Part shown: piece by piece, positions 37,667-48,136 of the stretch
How the letters are laid out: the number at the start of each line of letters is the position of its first letter
How positions within the stretch are numbered: position 1 is the first letter of the stretch
Program-made: the position numbers and the translations under genes
The notes under the pieces: generated by a model
Told to the model about the DNA's origin: nothing
Database searches by the model: none
What the model saw: only the letters and a program-made list of their open reading frames with translations
Assembly (NCBI GenBank): GCA_023807065.1
Contig: JAJJLU010000372.1
Coordinates: forward strand, 1-63,195
Direction: 5' to 3'
Length of the DNA stretch: 63,195 bases
Source of the DNA: Isotricha intestinalis
Taxonomy: Eukaryota; Ciliophora; Litostomatea; Vestibuliferida; Isotrichidae

Positions 37667-38839
37667 TTAGAAAATTGAATCATTTCCTAAATTAATTGAA
37701 TTTTGTTTGATGTATTTATCATCAATAAAAATTTCTGGATTTTTGTTTTTTATTATTTTATAATTAAAATTAGATTCCATTGAATGAGACTTCTTAAATT
37801 TATATTTATTTTTTTCAGGATTTAAAGACTTAATTAAACTAAAATCTTTTTTATAATTTTTTAAAAGTTTCTTACATAAATTTCCTTTTAATATTTGGTC
37901 AGTAGACATATTTAAAGAATATTTTAAATCATCTTCAATTCTTTTATGTCTTAATAAATAAAAAGTTTTATTTAAATATTTTAAATTATTGATTGAATCA
38001 TTTGTAGTATTCATATAATGAGAAGATGTTTGAATATTATATGATAAATTTGGATTATGATTAGGTTCTAAAAATGAAGATAAATTATTATTAATTGGAA
38101 TTGTACTTAAAGAGCTATTTTTACTTTTATATAAATTTCGTAGATGAGAATAATCATTAAATATTTCATTATTTTCATTAAAATATGAATTTTTATATAT
38201 TGATAATGTTTTTTTATTTGATAAATTTCTTCTTTTTTTTCTTGAATCATTTAATTTTTTTTTTTGATTTTGTTTATCTATTTCATTTTTTAAATAATCT
38301 ATATTTTCTTTATACTCCAAACATTTTTCTTTTAAATCCTTAATTAATTTTTTATTTTGTTTTATCAATTCTTTATCATATTTTTGTATAATTTCGTTAT
38401 CTTCATCTTCTAAATTTATATTATTTAAAATAATATCTTTGATTAAATTAAATGATTCTAATTGTTTTGCTGAAAGATCTTTTATTTTTAAATTTAAATC
38501 ATTTTTAGTTTGTTCTAAGATTTTTTTACTTTTTATATAATCTTCTTTCTTTTTATTATAATTTTTCTTTTTTTCTTTAGCTTTTTCAATAATATCTTTT
38601 AATTCAATTTCAGAAGCAGTAATAAAAAAATTTTCATTTTCAACCATTGTTATAAATATTTCTGTTAATTGGTTTTCTTTTTCTTCAATTTCTTTTTTTT
38701 TCTTTTCATTAATAATATTTAAATTATTGCATTTGATTTTATAAAATTCAATTAAAGTTTCTTGATTATGTAATTCTTTATTTAAATTTAAAATTGTTGA
38801 AAAATATTTTTTTAAAATTAAAACAGGATTATTTGACAT
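37667..38839 (-). CDS. Coiled-coil protein of unknown function
   Basis: A 390-residue protein. Residues ~10-200 are nearly continuous coiled coil (EKKKKEIEEKENQLTEIF, KDIIEKAKEKKKNYNKKKED, CLEYKENIDYLKNEIDKQ). The C-terminal half is Ser/Asn/Tyr-rich with several short basic motifs. No globular domain is recognisable. It lies in tandem with UNG, 114 bases upstream of that gene's start. A structural or cytoskeletal role is the default inference. Confidence 0.65.
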   Translation of the reverse strand: MSNNPVLILKKYFSTILNLNKELHNQETLIEFYKIKCNNLNIINEKKKKEIEEKENQLTEIFITMVENENFFITASEIELKDIIEKAKEKKKNYNKKKEDYIKSKKILEQTKNDLNLKIKDLSAKQLESFNLIKDIILNNINLEDEDNEIIQKYDKELIKQNKKLIKDLKEKCLEYKENIDYLKNEIDKQNQKKKLNDSRKKRRNLSNKKTLSIYKNSYFNENNEIFNDYSHLRNLYKSKNSSLSTIPINNNLSSFLEPNHNPNLSYNIQTSSHYMNTTNDSINNLKYLNKTFYLLRHKRIEDDLKYSLNMSTDQILKGNLCKKLLKNYKKDFSLIKSLNPEKNKYKFKKSHSMESNFNYKIIKNKNPEIFIDDKYIKQNSINLGNDSIF

Positions 38840-40129
38840 TTATTATTTAAAATTTAAAAGTAATTAAAATTTATAAATTTATATTCATTATTCTGAATTT
38901 TCAAAAGAATTATTAAGGATTTTACCCATTTATTTTTTTGATTTTCTTTTCATTATTATATTGTCATAATTAAATTAACATTTCACTTTTTCTTCTATTT
39001 TAAGATTTATTATAATATCCTTCTTTCATTTTTTTGATTTGAGTTTTTATAATATATTATAGGGATGATAATTTGAATTATTAAATACAGATATTTTCAA
39101 TTATTTTTTGATTTTATTTCTTTTTAATTTGATATATTTTTCAATTATTTTGAAGACTTTTTTATTTTTAATTTTTCTTTTTTGTTTTCAAATCATAATT
39201 ATTTATTTTGATATTGAATTTCTTTTTATCAAATAGGAACTTTTAAGTTATTATTTCAAGATGATTATTTGAATTGTTTTATTTCACAAATAAAATTATT
39301 CACCCTTTACAATTCTGAAATTCTTTGAATGTGTTGTCATTACTTTTATTTTATCTTCATTTTGGTGTTTTATTAATGTAAAATTTCAAAATTATAAGAT
39401 TATTTTTTCTTGAAATTTTTTTAAAATTTGAAATACACTGTTATTGTTGATAAATAATTAAACAATAAATAAAAAGATATTAAAGCTTCAGATTCAAAAA
39501 TATCCGGTGAATAAGATTATAAATCAAAAAAATAAAAAACTTTAGATTTAAATAGCCATCAATTTTTAAATAGAATAACAAAAGAATAATAATAAAGAGG
39601 TAATTATAAATTTATATTTACAAACCATTATATGATTGAAAAACAAAAATTTTCTACAAAAATTTTTTTTTACTACTCTTTTTGTTTGATGATAGATATT
39701 TTTTCAAGGGCATAAAAAATATATATAAAAATTACTATTTTCAATATTTTTGTTCTTATAACATTAATCAAATATGACGTCATTCAATATAACATAACAT
39801 ATACAATGAAATTTATTTTTATTTATAATATATGAATCATATTTTCTTCTCCTTATTTTATTTTAATATTTCGCAAGATATATTATAGGATTGCTGCAAA
39901 AATTCTCATCGAAAACCATATACAAATTAAAATAATATTCATGACTTAATTTGAAAAATAATGATTCCTGAATGATAATTTATTTGTGAAAGGTAAATAT
40001 TTATGATTGAAAAAATTGGGAATAATACAATTAAATTTAATTATTATTATTAATTAATTATTTTATTGAAAAATAGTTTTTACTTTAAAAAAATAATTTT
40101 GTTGTAATTTACTTTTTTAAACTTTATAA
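38840..40129. other. Longest spacer (1.29 kb) of the window
   Basis: A divergent gap between a minus-strand and a plus-strand start. It is T-rich in the left half and mixed in the right half. A perfect 10-base palindrome, ATGACGTCAT (39774-39783), contains the CRE/ATF core TGACGTCA. On the minus strand short coding-like pieces with many stops can be read (39000-39450), no more open than chance. No GC-rich RNA-like block is visible. Confidence 0.5.
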
Positions 40130-42161
40130 ATGGAAAATTATCTTGAATTGAAAAAAGGAATTTTAGATGATAATAATAATGATAGATTATATTTACATTG
40201 TCCAGAATGTATTGAAATTTCTTTATTTGGAGTAAAAATTATAAACAATGAAATTTACATTCAATATAAATGTAGAAAAAATCATAAAGGGCAATTACAA
40301 TTATCAGAATTTTTAAATCAATCAAAACAATGTTCAATCGAAACAATGGTTTGTAAATATTGTAATAGACTAAATGATAAAATGAAATATTGTTATAATT
40401 GTAATAATGCAATATGTAATAAATGTCTTATTAATTGCTATTTTTTAAATCATAAAAAGATTACAGATATAAATGAATATAATTCAATATGCTCTTCCCA
40501 TTTTTTTTTATTCACTTGGTATTGTAAAAAATGTAATTTACCATTATGTATAAAATGCCCTAATTATCATCTAAATCATGATTTATGTCATATATCAAAT
40601 TTTGACTATTTTTCATGGATTGAAAAAATAAAAATTATTGAAAACAAATTTAAAGAAATAAAAAAAGAAAGAAATGATATTATTATTGAATTTGAAAATT
40701 ATATAAAAAAATTTCAACTAAAACTCCTTGAATTTAAGAAAAATACTGAATTAGAGATTCATTTTTTTGAAAATTTAATAATTTCAAAAAAGATAAATAA
40801 CAAAAAATGTATAAATGTAGAAAGTATTGAAAATCTATTGAATTTAAAATATAAAAGATTAAATTTCAAAAATGATTTAAAATTTCCAGAAATTTTTGAA
40901 AAAAAAAATAATATTTTAGATTCTTCAGAATTAAATTTTGAGCAAGAAACTATAGAGAAAAATGTAAAGTAAGAATTTAAAAACTTAAATTTTTAGTTAT
41001 GGAAAAATGAAATTTTTTTATGGAGAATATGAAGGAGAATTAAAGAATTATATTAAACATGGAAAAGGAGTAATAAATTTTACTAATGGAGATAAATTTG
41101 AAGGAGAATGGGAAAATAATTCGGAAAACGGTAAAGGGATTATTCATTTTAAAAACGGAGATAAATGGGTAACAAAATGGAAAAAAGGATTATTAGTAGA
41201 TCAAGGAAAATATTATTTTCAAGAAGGAATAACTAAAATAAATCACTCACTATCACTTAATAATACTATTTATTTTAATAACGGAGATTTGTATCAAGGA
41301 CAATTAATCACAAATGAAAATAAAAATAGAAAAGGAATATTATATTGTCAAAATGGAACTGTATTGGATGGGGAATTTGGAATTAATGAAGGAAAAGGAA
41401 CTTTTTATTTAAATGATGGAAAGAAATTCGTTGGAAATTATATTAATAATGAATTAAATGGGACATTATATTTTAATAATGGTGATATATATAAAGGTAA
41501 ATTAAAAGATAGTAAAATGGAAGGAATAGGTTCTTATTATTTTAAAAATGGAGACAAATTTATAGGTTTGTTCAAAAATAGTTTAAGAGAAAAAGGAATT
41601 TTAAATTATTCAAATGGGAATCAATATATTGGAACTTTTACAAATGAAAAGAACAATGGATATGGAATTTATTTGATTAACAAAAATAAATATGAAGGGG
41701 AATGGAAAAATAATTTAAAAAGCGGATATGGGATTTATTATTGGGATAATGGAGATAAATATGAAGGAGAATTTAAAGAAGATAAAATAGAAGGAATAGG
41801 GAAAATTATCATTAATAATGGTACTGAATATGAAGGAGAATTTAAAAATTATATTTGTGAAGGATATGGGATAATTAACTATTTTAATGGAGAAAAGTAT
41901 GAAGGAGAAATGCATGAAAATAAAAAAGAAGGTTATGGAATATTTTATTTTAATAATGGGAATAAATATGAAGGAAAATTTAAAAATAATAGAAGAGAGG
42001 GAAAAGGGATTTTATATTTCAATAATGATAATAAATATATAGGTAATTTTAAAAATGATTTATTAGATGGAAATGGAATATATATTCATAATTCTGGATT
42101 GAAATTGATTGGAAAATTTAAAAAAGGTATTATTGATTCGAATTATATAATAATTAAATAA
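40130..42161 (+). CDS. B-box-like zinc-finger, coiled-coil and MORN-repeat protein (two exons)
   Basis: Removing a 28-nt GT...AG intron (40969-40996) joins two frames into 2004 nt, giving 667 residues. Residues ~20-155 are Cys/His-rich with several CxxC and HxxxH pairs (LHCPECIE, VCKYCNRL, CYNCNNAICNKC, CKKCNLPLCIKCPNYH), like tandem B-box or related zinc fingers. Residues ~165-230 are a coiled coil (IKIIENKFKEIKKERNDI). From ~280 to the end about fifteen MORN repeats follow (YEGEWKNNLKSGYGIYYWDN type). The TRIM-like front end joined to a MORN tail is unusual. MORN repeats usually bind membranes or form cortical scaffolds. The zinc fingers suggest protein binding. No RING is visible, so ligase activity is not implied. 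Without splicing, two separate ORFs appear only 34 bases apart. Confidence 0.85.
40969..40996 (+). other. 28-nt intron
   Basis: GTAAGAAT...TTTTTAG. It interrupts a codon. Removal deletes two in-frame stop codons (TAA at 40970, TAG at the end) and fuses the zinc-finger and MORN frames in phase through NYGKMKFFYGEYEGE. Confidence 0.85.
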
Positions 42162-42823
42162 AATATGAGATATTTTATTGTAATATTGTTCAATTTATTA
42201 ATTGAGAGAAAAATTTAAAATATAAATTTAAATTTAATTTTTTTTCTTCTATAAAAAATTAATATATAATTCAATATTAATTTAATTTATTTTTTTTCAT
42301 AAAAAAAATGTAATTAAAAGAAATTAAAACACTCACTAAACCTTACTTCAAAATTTTTAAATTTGAAAGAAAATATCTTAAAATTATTATAAAGAATATA
42401 AAATGAAAAAAAATTAAATTATTAATGAGTAATTGTTTAATTATAATCTTATTATTTCTACATATAATCCTTTAATTGTTGGAAAAAGCTTTAATTCAAA
42501 TTTTTTAATATTTATTGTGGTCTTCAATGTTGTATTCTTAAAAGAGAACTTTTGTTCTCTTTTTTAAAGAATAAATTTTAGATAAAAAGAAGAATTCAAA
42601 TTCAATTTTTTATTTAAATTATATCACTCTTAGAATCATAAAGAATTAAAAATAAACTAAAATATTGTGATTTTTAAATAAACGAAAATCTATATTTTAT
42701 TCAAAGAAATTTAATATATAAACAATTGACTAAATCATTTATAACTCAATTGAATCGAAAATATGAAGAACAAAAATAAAAAACCATTATAAAAAATAAT
42801 TATTAAATATTAATTCTTTTTTA
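42162..42823. other. 660-base spacer between convergent genes
   Basis: A/T-rich, with a perfect 10-bp hairpin at 42540-42563 (listed separately). One plus-strand frame gives a 33-codon open stretch near 42690-42780 (NENLYFIQRNLIYKQLTKSF), flanked by stops. I treat this as unproven. Confidence 0.45.
42540..42563 (+). terminator. Perfect 10-bp hairpin followed by T-run
   Basis: AAAAGAGAAC, loop TTTT, GTTCTCTTTT, then further T residues. It is the best small inverted repeat in the window. It could be a 3'-end or RNA processing signal. It lies between convergent 3' ends, about 280 bases from the gene on its right. Eukaryotic function is not established by sequence. Confidence 0.4.
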
Positions 42824-45289
42824 TTATATTTCATTATTTTCAATTAAATTCCAAAGAGCTTTATTATATTCATCATGATATTCTATAAATTGTTTATAAT
42901 AATTTAATGTTTTTTTAACAGGAAAAATTCTTTCTAATCCTCCATGAGGTCTTTCAAATTCACAAATACTATGTTGAATAGCTTCATCTACTTTATCTTT
43001 ATAAATCATTTCTTTATCTAAAGGTTCTTGAGTATAATGATTAAAAGGAACCATGCCAATTAAATTAATCCTATCTGCTTCAACTAGTATTTTATTATAT
43101 ATATTTATTATATTATATAATTCCATTGATGGTTTTGTATTAATTTCAAGCAACCAAAGTTTCAAATCATTATCAATCATAATATCAAATCCATATCTAT
43201 GAAAAAGATTATTACTTCTTAAATGAGTATAATTTTCCAATATATTTTTTTGAATTTCACCATAACATATCATAATTGCTTTAATTGAAATATCTTTTAT
43301 TTCTTCCCACATTTTAGTCCAATTACCTCCTCTTCTTTCTATAAATTTACCTAAAGTTGAAATTGTCCATTCACTTCCTTCTTCACCATCAAAAGTTACA
43401 TTATTGTTAAATCCTGGTTTTTTAAAATTTTGATGATTGTTTGTTAACATTGAAGTTGCTTGTCCAATATGCTCTAAATCGTAATGATATTTAGAAGATG
43501 CTTGCATAATTTGCCCTTTATCGAAAATATATATTTTTAAAGGTAATACACCTGTAACAATAACATATAATCTAATATGAAATTTTTTTTCATTTAATAA
43601 AAGAGGATTTGTTATGTATTTAGAAATAAAAGAAGATTTTAAAAAATCATCGAAATTTTTTAATAATTTAATTCCTAATCCTAAACTTCCTGTAGGTGGT
43701 TTAAATAACCATAAATCATTTTCATTTTGTTTATAATCACTAAATTTTTCTTTTACTATTTCTTTATCTTCTGGCAAAACATATGATTCAGGATAAAAAT
43801 TAAAATCATTTGGAAATTTATTCTTTATTTTTCTATAACTCTTAAAAAATATAGCTTTATTAGCATATAAATATTTTGAATTAACAATATTATTATATAC
43901 TTGATATTTTCCTAATGAACCAATGACTTCTTTAACTTTTTCAGCATTAAAAATATTTGAAAGAAAATTAGATAAAAAGTAATTATTACTGAAAGGAATT
44001 CCATTAAAATCCATTAATTCATAAAAGCTATAACGATCATTCAGTTTCATATAGGTATGATAAACTATCATATCTTTATTATATATTGTATATGGTTCTA
44101 TCTTATAATCTTTTAATTCACTATTTGATGCATTTAATTTATCTGGGTAATAAAAAAAAAGAGTTCTTTGTGGATTTTTACATTTTCCATTTTCTTTTGG
44201 ATATAATAAATTAATTATTTGAGGCATATCAATATTTGGAATTGTACTTTCCCAAAATAATAATTTATTTAAACAATGATTTCCATTTAAATAATTATTA
44301 TATTGATTATGATTAACTTTTTTAGGTATTATTCTTGGGACAAAAGTATTATTCATAATATGACATTTTGAATGAATATTTTTATTTAAATAACAATAAA
44401 GATTTAAATCTTCATTTAAGTTTTGATGAAAAGAAATACTAATAGGATGTCTAAAATATTCACAATTTCCATTCAATGAACATCCACATAAAGATAAATT
44501 AATTTTATAAAACTTTGTGCTTTGTAATATTGATAAAGTTAGAGAAGAAAAAACAGGAATTCTCTCATTTGATTTTTTTGACATTATATCTTGTTTTATT
44601 AATGCATAATTATTTTTTTGTTGTTCTAAAGATACAGGGCTCCAACTATTAAAAGATTTTTCATTTAAATTTTTAAATGTATCCAAACGTAATGCTCTAT
44701 TTATAAATATATTTACTTTATAGAATGTATCTTTATTAAAACCAATAATATGAGTTATATGATGAATTATTTGTAAATAATAATATTCATCTTTGTCTTC
44801 TTCTTCTTCTACATCTTCGAATTTGAAATTATTATTTATCATTAATGCTGCAATAAGTGGTCTTTTATTATTAAATTCTTCTGCACAAATTTTACTTAAT
44901 AGCAATATTTTAGAATTTGTTACATTAAATAAAATAGGATATATAAGAAAATCAATATCCAATCCCTCTTTAATACTTTCATCATAATATTGGATTCTTG
45001 AATCACAGAAACTTTTTGGTAATAAAGATGTTTTTAATAGACCGTTGTTTTTAATATAAATAAATTTAGAGAAAAATTCTTTTGTTTTTTCTAAAATATT
45101 TTTAAGATAATTTACATATTCAATATCTTTATCTCTTTCTAATTGGTAATAATCAAATTCTATCCTAAATGGATGAAAATTATTTGATATTTGATTAGGA
45201 TTTGTGAATAAATGAAGACTAATTGACAAAATTCTTACATTCCAAAAAATAAAAAAAATAATAATATAAGATATTAAAGTTAATTTCAT
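42824..45289 (-). CDS. Signal-peptide protein: inactive leishmanolysin-like (M8) domain fused to TTL/TTLL-like domain
   Basis: An 821-residue single frame. Residues 1-25 are a hydrophobic signal peptide or anchor. Residues ~30-300 follow the leishmanolysin (gp63) plan: LLSKICAEEFNNKRPLIAAL; the zinc-site helix reads HHITHIIGFN (~176-185), where active enzymes have HExxH; then SWSPVSLEQQ, IKQDIMSKKS and FYKINLSLCGCSLNGNC with a short Cys cluster. From ~400 a tubulin-tyrosine-ligase-like domain follows: YVLPEDKE, WLFKPPTGSLGLGI (~525), KFHIRLYVIVTG, HRYGFDIMID and WLLEINTKPSM (~714). The ATP-grasp glutamate and asparagine are intact, while the first Asp of the usual D-x-R is His. The missing Glu predicts a dead protease. 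A signal peptide would place a ligase fold in the secretory lumen, unlike cytosolic tubulin ligases. Confidence 0.87.
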   Translation of the reverse strand: MKLTLISYIIIFFIFWNVRILSISLHLFTNPNQISNNFHPFRIEFDYYQLERDKDIEYVNYLKNILEKTKEFFSKFIYIKNNGLLKTSLLPKSFCDSRIQYYDESIKEGLDIDFLIYPILFNVTNSKILLLSKICAEEFNNKRPLIAALMINNNFKFEDVEEEEDKDEYYYLQIIHHITHIIGFNKDTFYKVNIFINRALRLDTFKNLNEKSFNSWSPVSLEQQKNNYALIKQDIMSKKSNERIPVFSSLTLSILQSTKFYKINLSLCGCSLNGNCEYFRHPISISFHQNLNEDLNLYCYLNKNIHSKCHIMNNTFVPRIIPKKVNHNQYNNYLNGNHCLNKLLFWESTIPNIDMPQIINLLYPKENGKCKNPQRTLFFYYPDKLNASNSELKDYKIEPYTIYNKDMIVYHTYMKLNDRYSFYELMDFNGIPFSNNYFLSNFLSNIFNAEKVKEVIGSLGKYQVYNNIVNSKYLYANKAIFFKSYRKIKNKFPNDFNFYPESYVLPEDKEIVKEKFSDYKQNENDLWLFKPPTGSLGLGIKLLKNFDDFLKSSFISKYITNPLLLNEKKFHIRLYVIVTGVLPLKIYIFDKGQIMQASSKYHYDLEHIGQATSMLTNNHQNFKKPGFNNNVTFDGEEGSEWTISTLGKFIERRGGNWTKMWEEIKDISIKAIMICYGEIQKNILENYTHLRSNNLFHRYGFDIMIDNDLKLWLLEINTKPSMELYNIINIYNKILVEADRINLIGMVPFNHYTQEPLDKEMIYKDKVDEAIQHSICEFERPHGGLERIFPVKKTLNYYKQFIEYHDEYNKALWNLIENNEI

Positions 45290-46255
45290 ATTTTAAAAAT
45301 AATAGTTTAATAATATTTATTGTAATTAAAAAAATATATAATTTTTTAAAGAATTTATTCTAATACTTTGACCAATTATGTTGCATTATAATAAAAAGGA
45401 AAACTAATATATTTAAAGAAGAATAATTCTAAATCATTCGTCCTTTTCCCTTTTTATATCAAATTTTTGATTTTTTGAACCTATTCCCAAACTTGAATTT
45501 TAGTCATGTTGAACATCCAAAGGAAAATTTCCTTTTTTTTGATGAATAAATTATCATTATTTTTAATTATATTAAATCTTTGAACATCTAAATTATGGGC
45601 AACACATAATACTATTTTATTTCTATTTATTTATTCTTCTTTTAATTTATTTTGATTCTCTTCATTTATTGTTTCTTGTTCTTCTTTATCTGAAATATTA
45701 TATGAATTATGTCCGATTTTCTGTGGTAAGGACAAATAATCTTTTTATATATATCATTATTTTATTTGTTAATTAATTTTATTTCATTTTTATTAAATGA
45801 ATTTTGTTTTGTCTTTTTAGAGAATAATTCAAGACATTCTGAAGCATATTTAAGAATTTTGGGAATTTTATTTTTTCATGAAATCTTCAAGAGATATTTG
45901 ACATTGTTTTTGATTTTTCTCTTCCATCCTATTGAATTTTGAAAATTCTTCATTCATTTTTTAATCAATTAAAATATGTGTAAACAATCAATTTTAATTA
46001 CTCGAAATAAAGATTATGATAATAAATTATATAATTAATTCTTAGATAGATAATTTATTCAAATAATTACATAATTTATTCAATTATATGATTGAATTAC
46101 TTTTCAAATCGATATTTTTATTGTTAAATGTCTATAAAATAGATAATCATATTATTATAATAAAAGAAGAAATATATACATTAAAATTAAAAACTTTATA
46201 TTTATGAAAAAATTCAAATTTAATATTTTCTAAATTTAATAGATTAATTAATAAA
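45290..46255. other. 970-base divergent spacer with a possible decayed gene
   Basis: The minus strand from 45957 down to 45481 reads in three coding-like segments separated by stops and frame changes (see the pseudogene entry). The remaining sequence near both starts is ordinary A/T-rich leader. Confidence 0.5.
45481..45957 (-). pseudogene. Possible decayed gene in three broken segments
   Basis: Segment 1 (45957-45868) starts with ATG and gives a 29-residue acidic helix ending EDFMKK before TAA. Segment 2 (45869-45762), one base shifted, gives KIPKILKYASECLELFSKK and more before TAA. Segment 3 (45741-45481), back in the first frame, gives DYLSLPQKIGHNSYNIS, a stop, and then INRNKIVLCVAHNLDVQRF and KKEIFLWMFNM. 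The composition is more protein-like than most spacer translations, but open runs of 35-50 codons are expected occasionally in DNA this AT-rich. I do not recognise the family. It could be a pseudogene, a gene with frameshifts at AAA-TAA, or chance. Confidence 0.3.
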
Positions 46256-47518
46256 ATGAACTCTTATAATCAGAACACATATTTTTATAATAGAAATATG
46301 AATTACCCAAATTCTTCAATATCTAACAATTTAAATATGTCTTCTAAAAATAAATTTATGAATTCAACAGAATGTGGAACATTAGATGATAATCAATCTA
46401 ATTCTTTTTTAATTTCTCAACTAAAAACAAAAATTTTCGATCTTGAACAAAACATGAATAATTATAATAACTTACAACAAAAATATAATACACTTCAAAA
46501 TGAAAATGAAATTTTAACACGAGAAAAACTAAATTTAGAATATCAAATTAAACAAAAAACAGATAGTTTAACAAAAGCAAATACAGATCTTCAAATGGAA
46601 AATGAATGTTTAAAAAATGAATTAAAGGAAAAACAATTAACAAACAAAAAATTATTTGATGATAATAATACATTAATAAAAGATATTGAAGAAAAATGTA
46701 ATAATATAGATTGTTTAAATCAAAAAATAAAAGAAAGAGATTCAATAATTCAAGATTTAAATCAACAAATAAAAGAATTAATGGGAAATATAAATCATAT
46801 AAATGATAATAATTCAAAAAATGAAAATTATATATTAAAATTAGAAACAGATTTAGAAGCTTTAAATAAAAATTTAGAAAATAAAGAAAATTCATTGAAT
46901 AATGTTATTAATAGTAATAATGAATACCAAAATCAAGTTGATTCACTTACAAATGATAATAATAATTTAAATGTTAAATTAAAGTCTTCAGAAGGAAATT
47001 TAAATCAATATAAAAAACAATTAGAAGATACAAATAAAATAATAACTGATTTAGATTCAAAAAACAATGAATTAAATCAGAATTTATCAAAAACTCAAAA
47101 TGAACTTCAACTTGCAATTAATAATTTAAATTCAGAAAAAAATTTAAGAAATAATTGTGAACAAACAATTAATGATTTACAAAGAGATTTAAGAACCAAA
47201 AATTTAGAAATAAAACAATTAAATGAAAATGATGATAATTTAAAAAAAAATTTAATGAAATATCAAAATGAAAGAGATAAATTGTTAAATGAAATTGAAA
47301 AGTTTAAAGGTCATATTATTTTATTAACTGAAAGTAATAAAGAATTAATGGAAGAACTTGAAAATGTTATAAATGCAGACGATAAAGTTAGAAATATTTT
47401 GGATAGAGAAAATCAAATTTTAATTTCAACTAATGTTGATAATAGAAATAATGTTAATTCTATGAGTAAGAGTCCTATTATTAATTCGGGAAACAATATT
47501 AATCTTTCTCCTATGTAA
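46256..47518 (+). CDS. Long coiled-coil protein
   Basis: A 420-residue protein. After a ~55-residue Asn/Ser/Tyr-rich head, residues ~55-380 are essentially uninterrupted heptad-type coiled coil (LISQLKTKIFDLEQNMNNY, CLNQKIKERDSIIQDLNQQI, NERDKLLNEIEKFKGHIILL). A short tail with SKSPIINSG and NLSPM motifs (possible proline-directed phosphosites) closes it. No globular domain. Comparable to centrosomal or basal-body rod proteins, but coiled-coil resemblance is not specific. The start is the first ATG after a 50-base A/T leader. Confidence 0.75.
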   Translation: MNSYNQNTYFYNRNMNYPNSSISNNLNMSSKNKFMNSTECGTLDDNQSNSFLISQLKTKIFDLEQNMNNYNNLQQKYNTLQNENEILTREKLNLEYQIKQKTDSLTKANTDLQMENECLKNELKEKQLTNKKLFDDNNTLIKDIEEKCNNIDCLNQKIKERDSIIQDLNQQIKELMGNINHINDNNSKNENYILKLETDLEALNKNLENKENSLNNVINSNNEYQNQVDSLTNDNNNLNVKLKSSEGNLNQYKKQLEDTNKIITDLDSKNNELNQNLSKTQNELQLAINNLNSEKNLRNNCEQTINDLQRDLRTKNLEIKQLNENDDNLKKNLMKYQNERDKLLNEIEKFKGHIILLTESNKELMEELENVINADDKVRNILDRENQILISTNVDNRNNVNSMSKSPIINSGNNINLSPM

Positions 47519-47867
47519 AATTTTTTATTTTTTATTTAATTTTACTTTTTTTTTTGCAAAAAATCTAATTATATTTTTTTTGTTTAATTTAATAGTATTG
47601 AATTTATATTAATTCAATTTCTTTTATTAGTTTTTATATCAAAAAAGAATATATTTTATTTTTAGTTATTTATTTATCAATAGATTTTTTTGGCATTTGT
47701 CCTTCAATTCATAAACAAAAAAAGATTTCAAAGAATCAGAATATATGATGAAATATATGAACTTATTGTTAAATTTTTTTTATCATAAAAATATATATAT
47801 CATTTAACAGAAATAATATACAAATTTTCAATCAATTCCTATGTTAATATTTTCTTAGAAAGCACAG

Positions 47868-47957
47868 AACACTTTTAAATTATTTTATCATGTTTAAATA
47901 TATTGATTGAATTTTAATTGATGATAAAGAATAATCTCGATATTATTTAAAAGTGTT
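47868..47957. repeat. 13-bp inverted repeat forming a long hairpin
   Basis: AACACTTTTAAAT at 47868-47880 is the exact reverse complement of 47945-47957. Inside it a further TTTATCAT/ATGATAAA pair extends the stem. Such a long extended hairpin suggests a structured RNA or an inverted-repeat element. Confidence 0.65.
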
Positions 47958-48048
47958 AGTAGTATAATTATTGTTGTCTTAAAGATTTGATTTTATATTA
48001 TTAAAAGGAATAAATTAATAATCCTATTGATGTTTTTATAAATTATTC

Positions 48049-48136
48049 CAAGAATCATATTTTTTATATGATTTTATATAATATATGCTATTTGTTCATT
48101 TGAAAAAATTTAAAGTTTTAATAGGAATGATTCTTG
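48049..48136. repeat. 10-bp inverted repeat, with internal ATCATAT/ATATGAT hairpin
   Basis: CAAGAATCAT at 48049-48058 pairs with ATGATTCTTG at 48127-48136. The left arm also begins a local hairpin, ATCATAT-TTTTT-ATATGAT (48054-48072), so two alternative folds compete. Confidence 0.55.
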
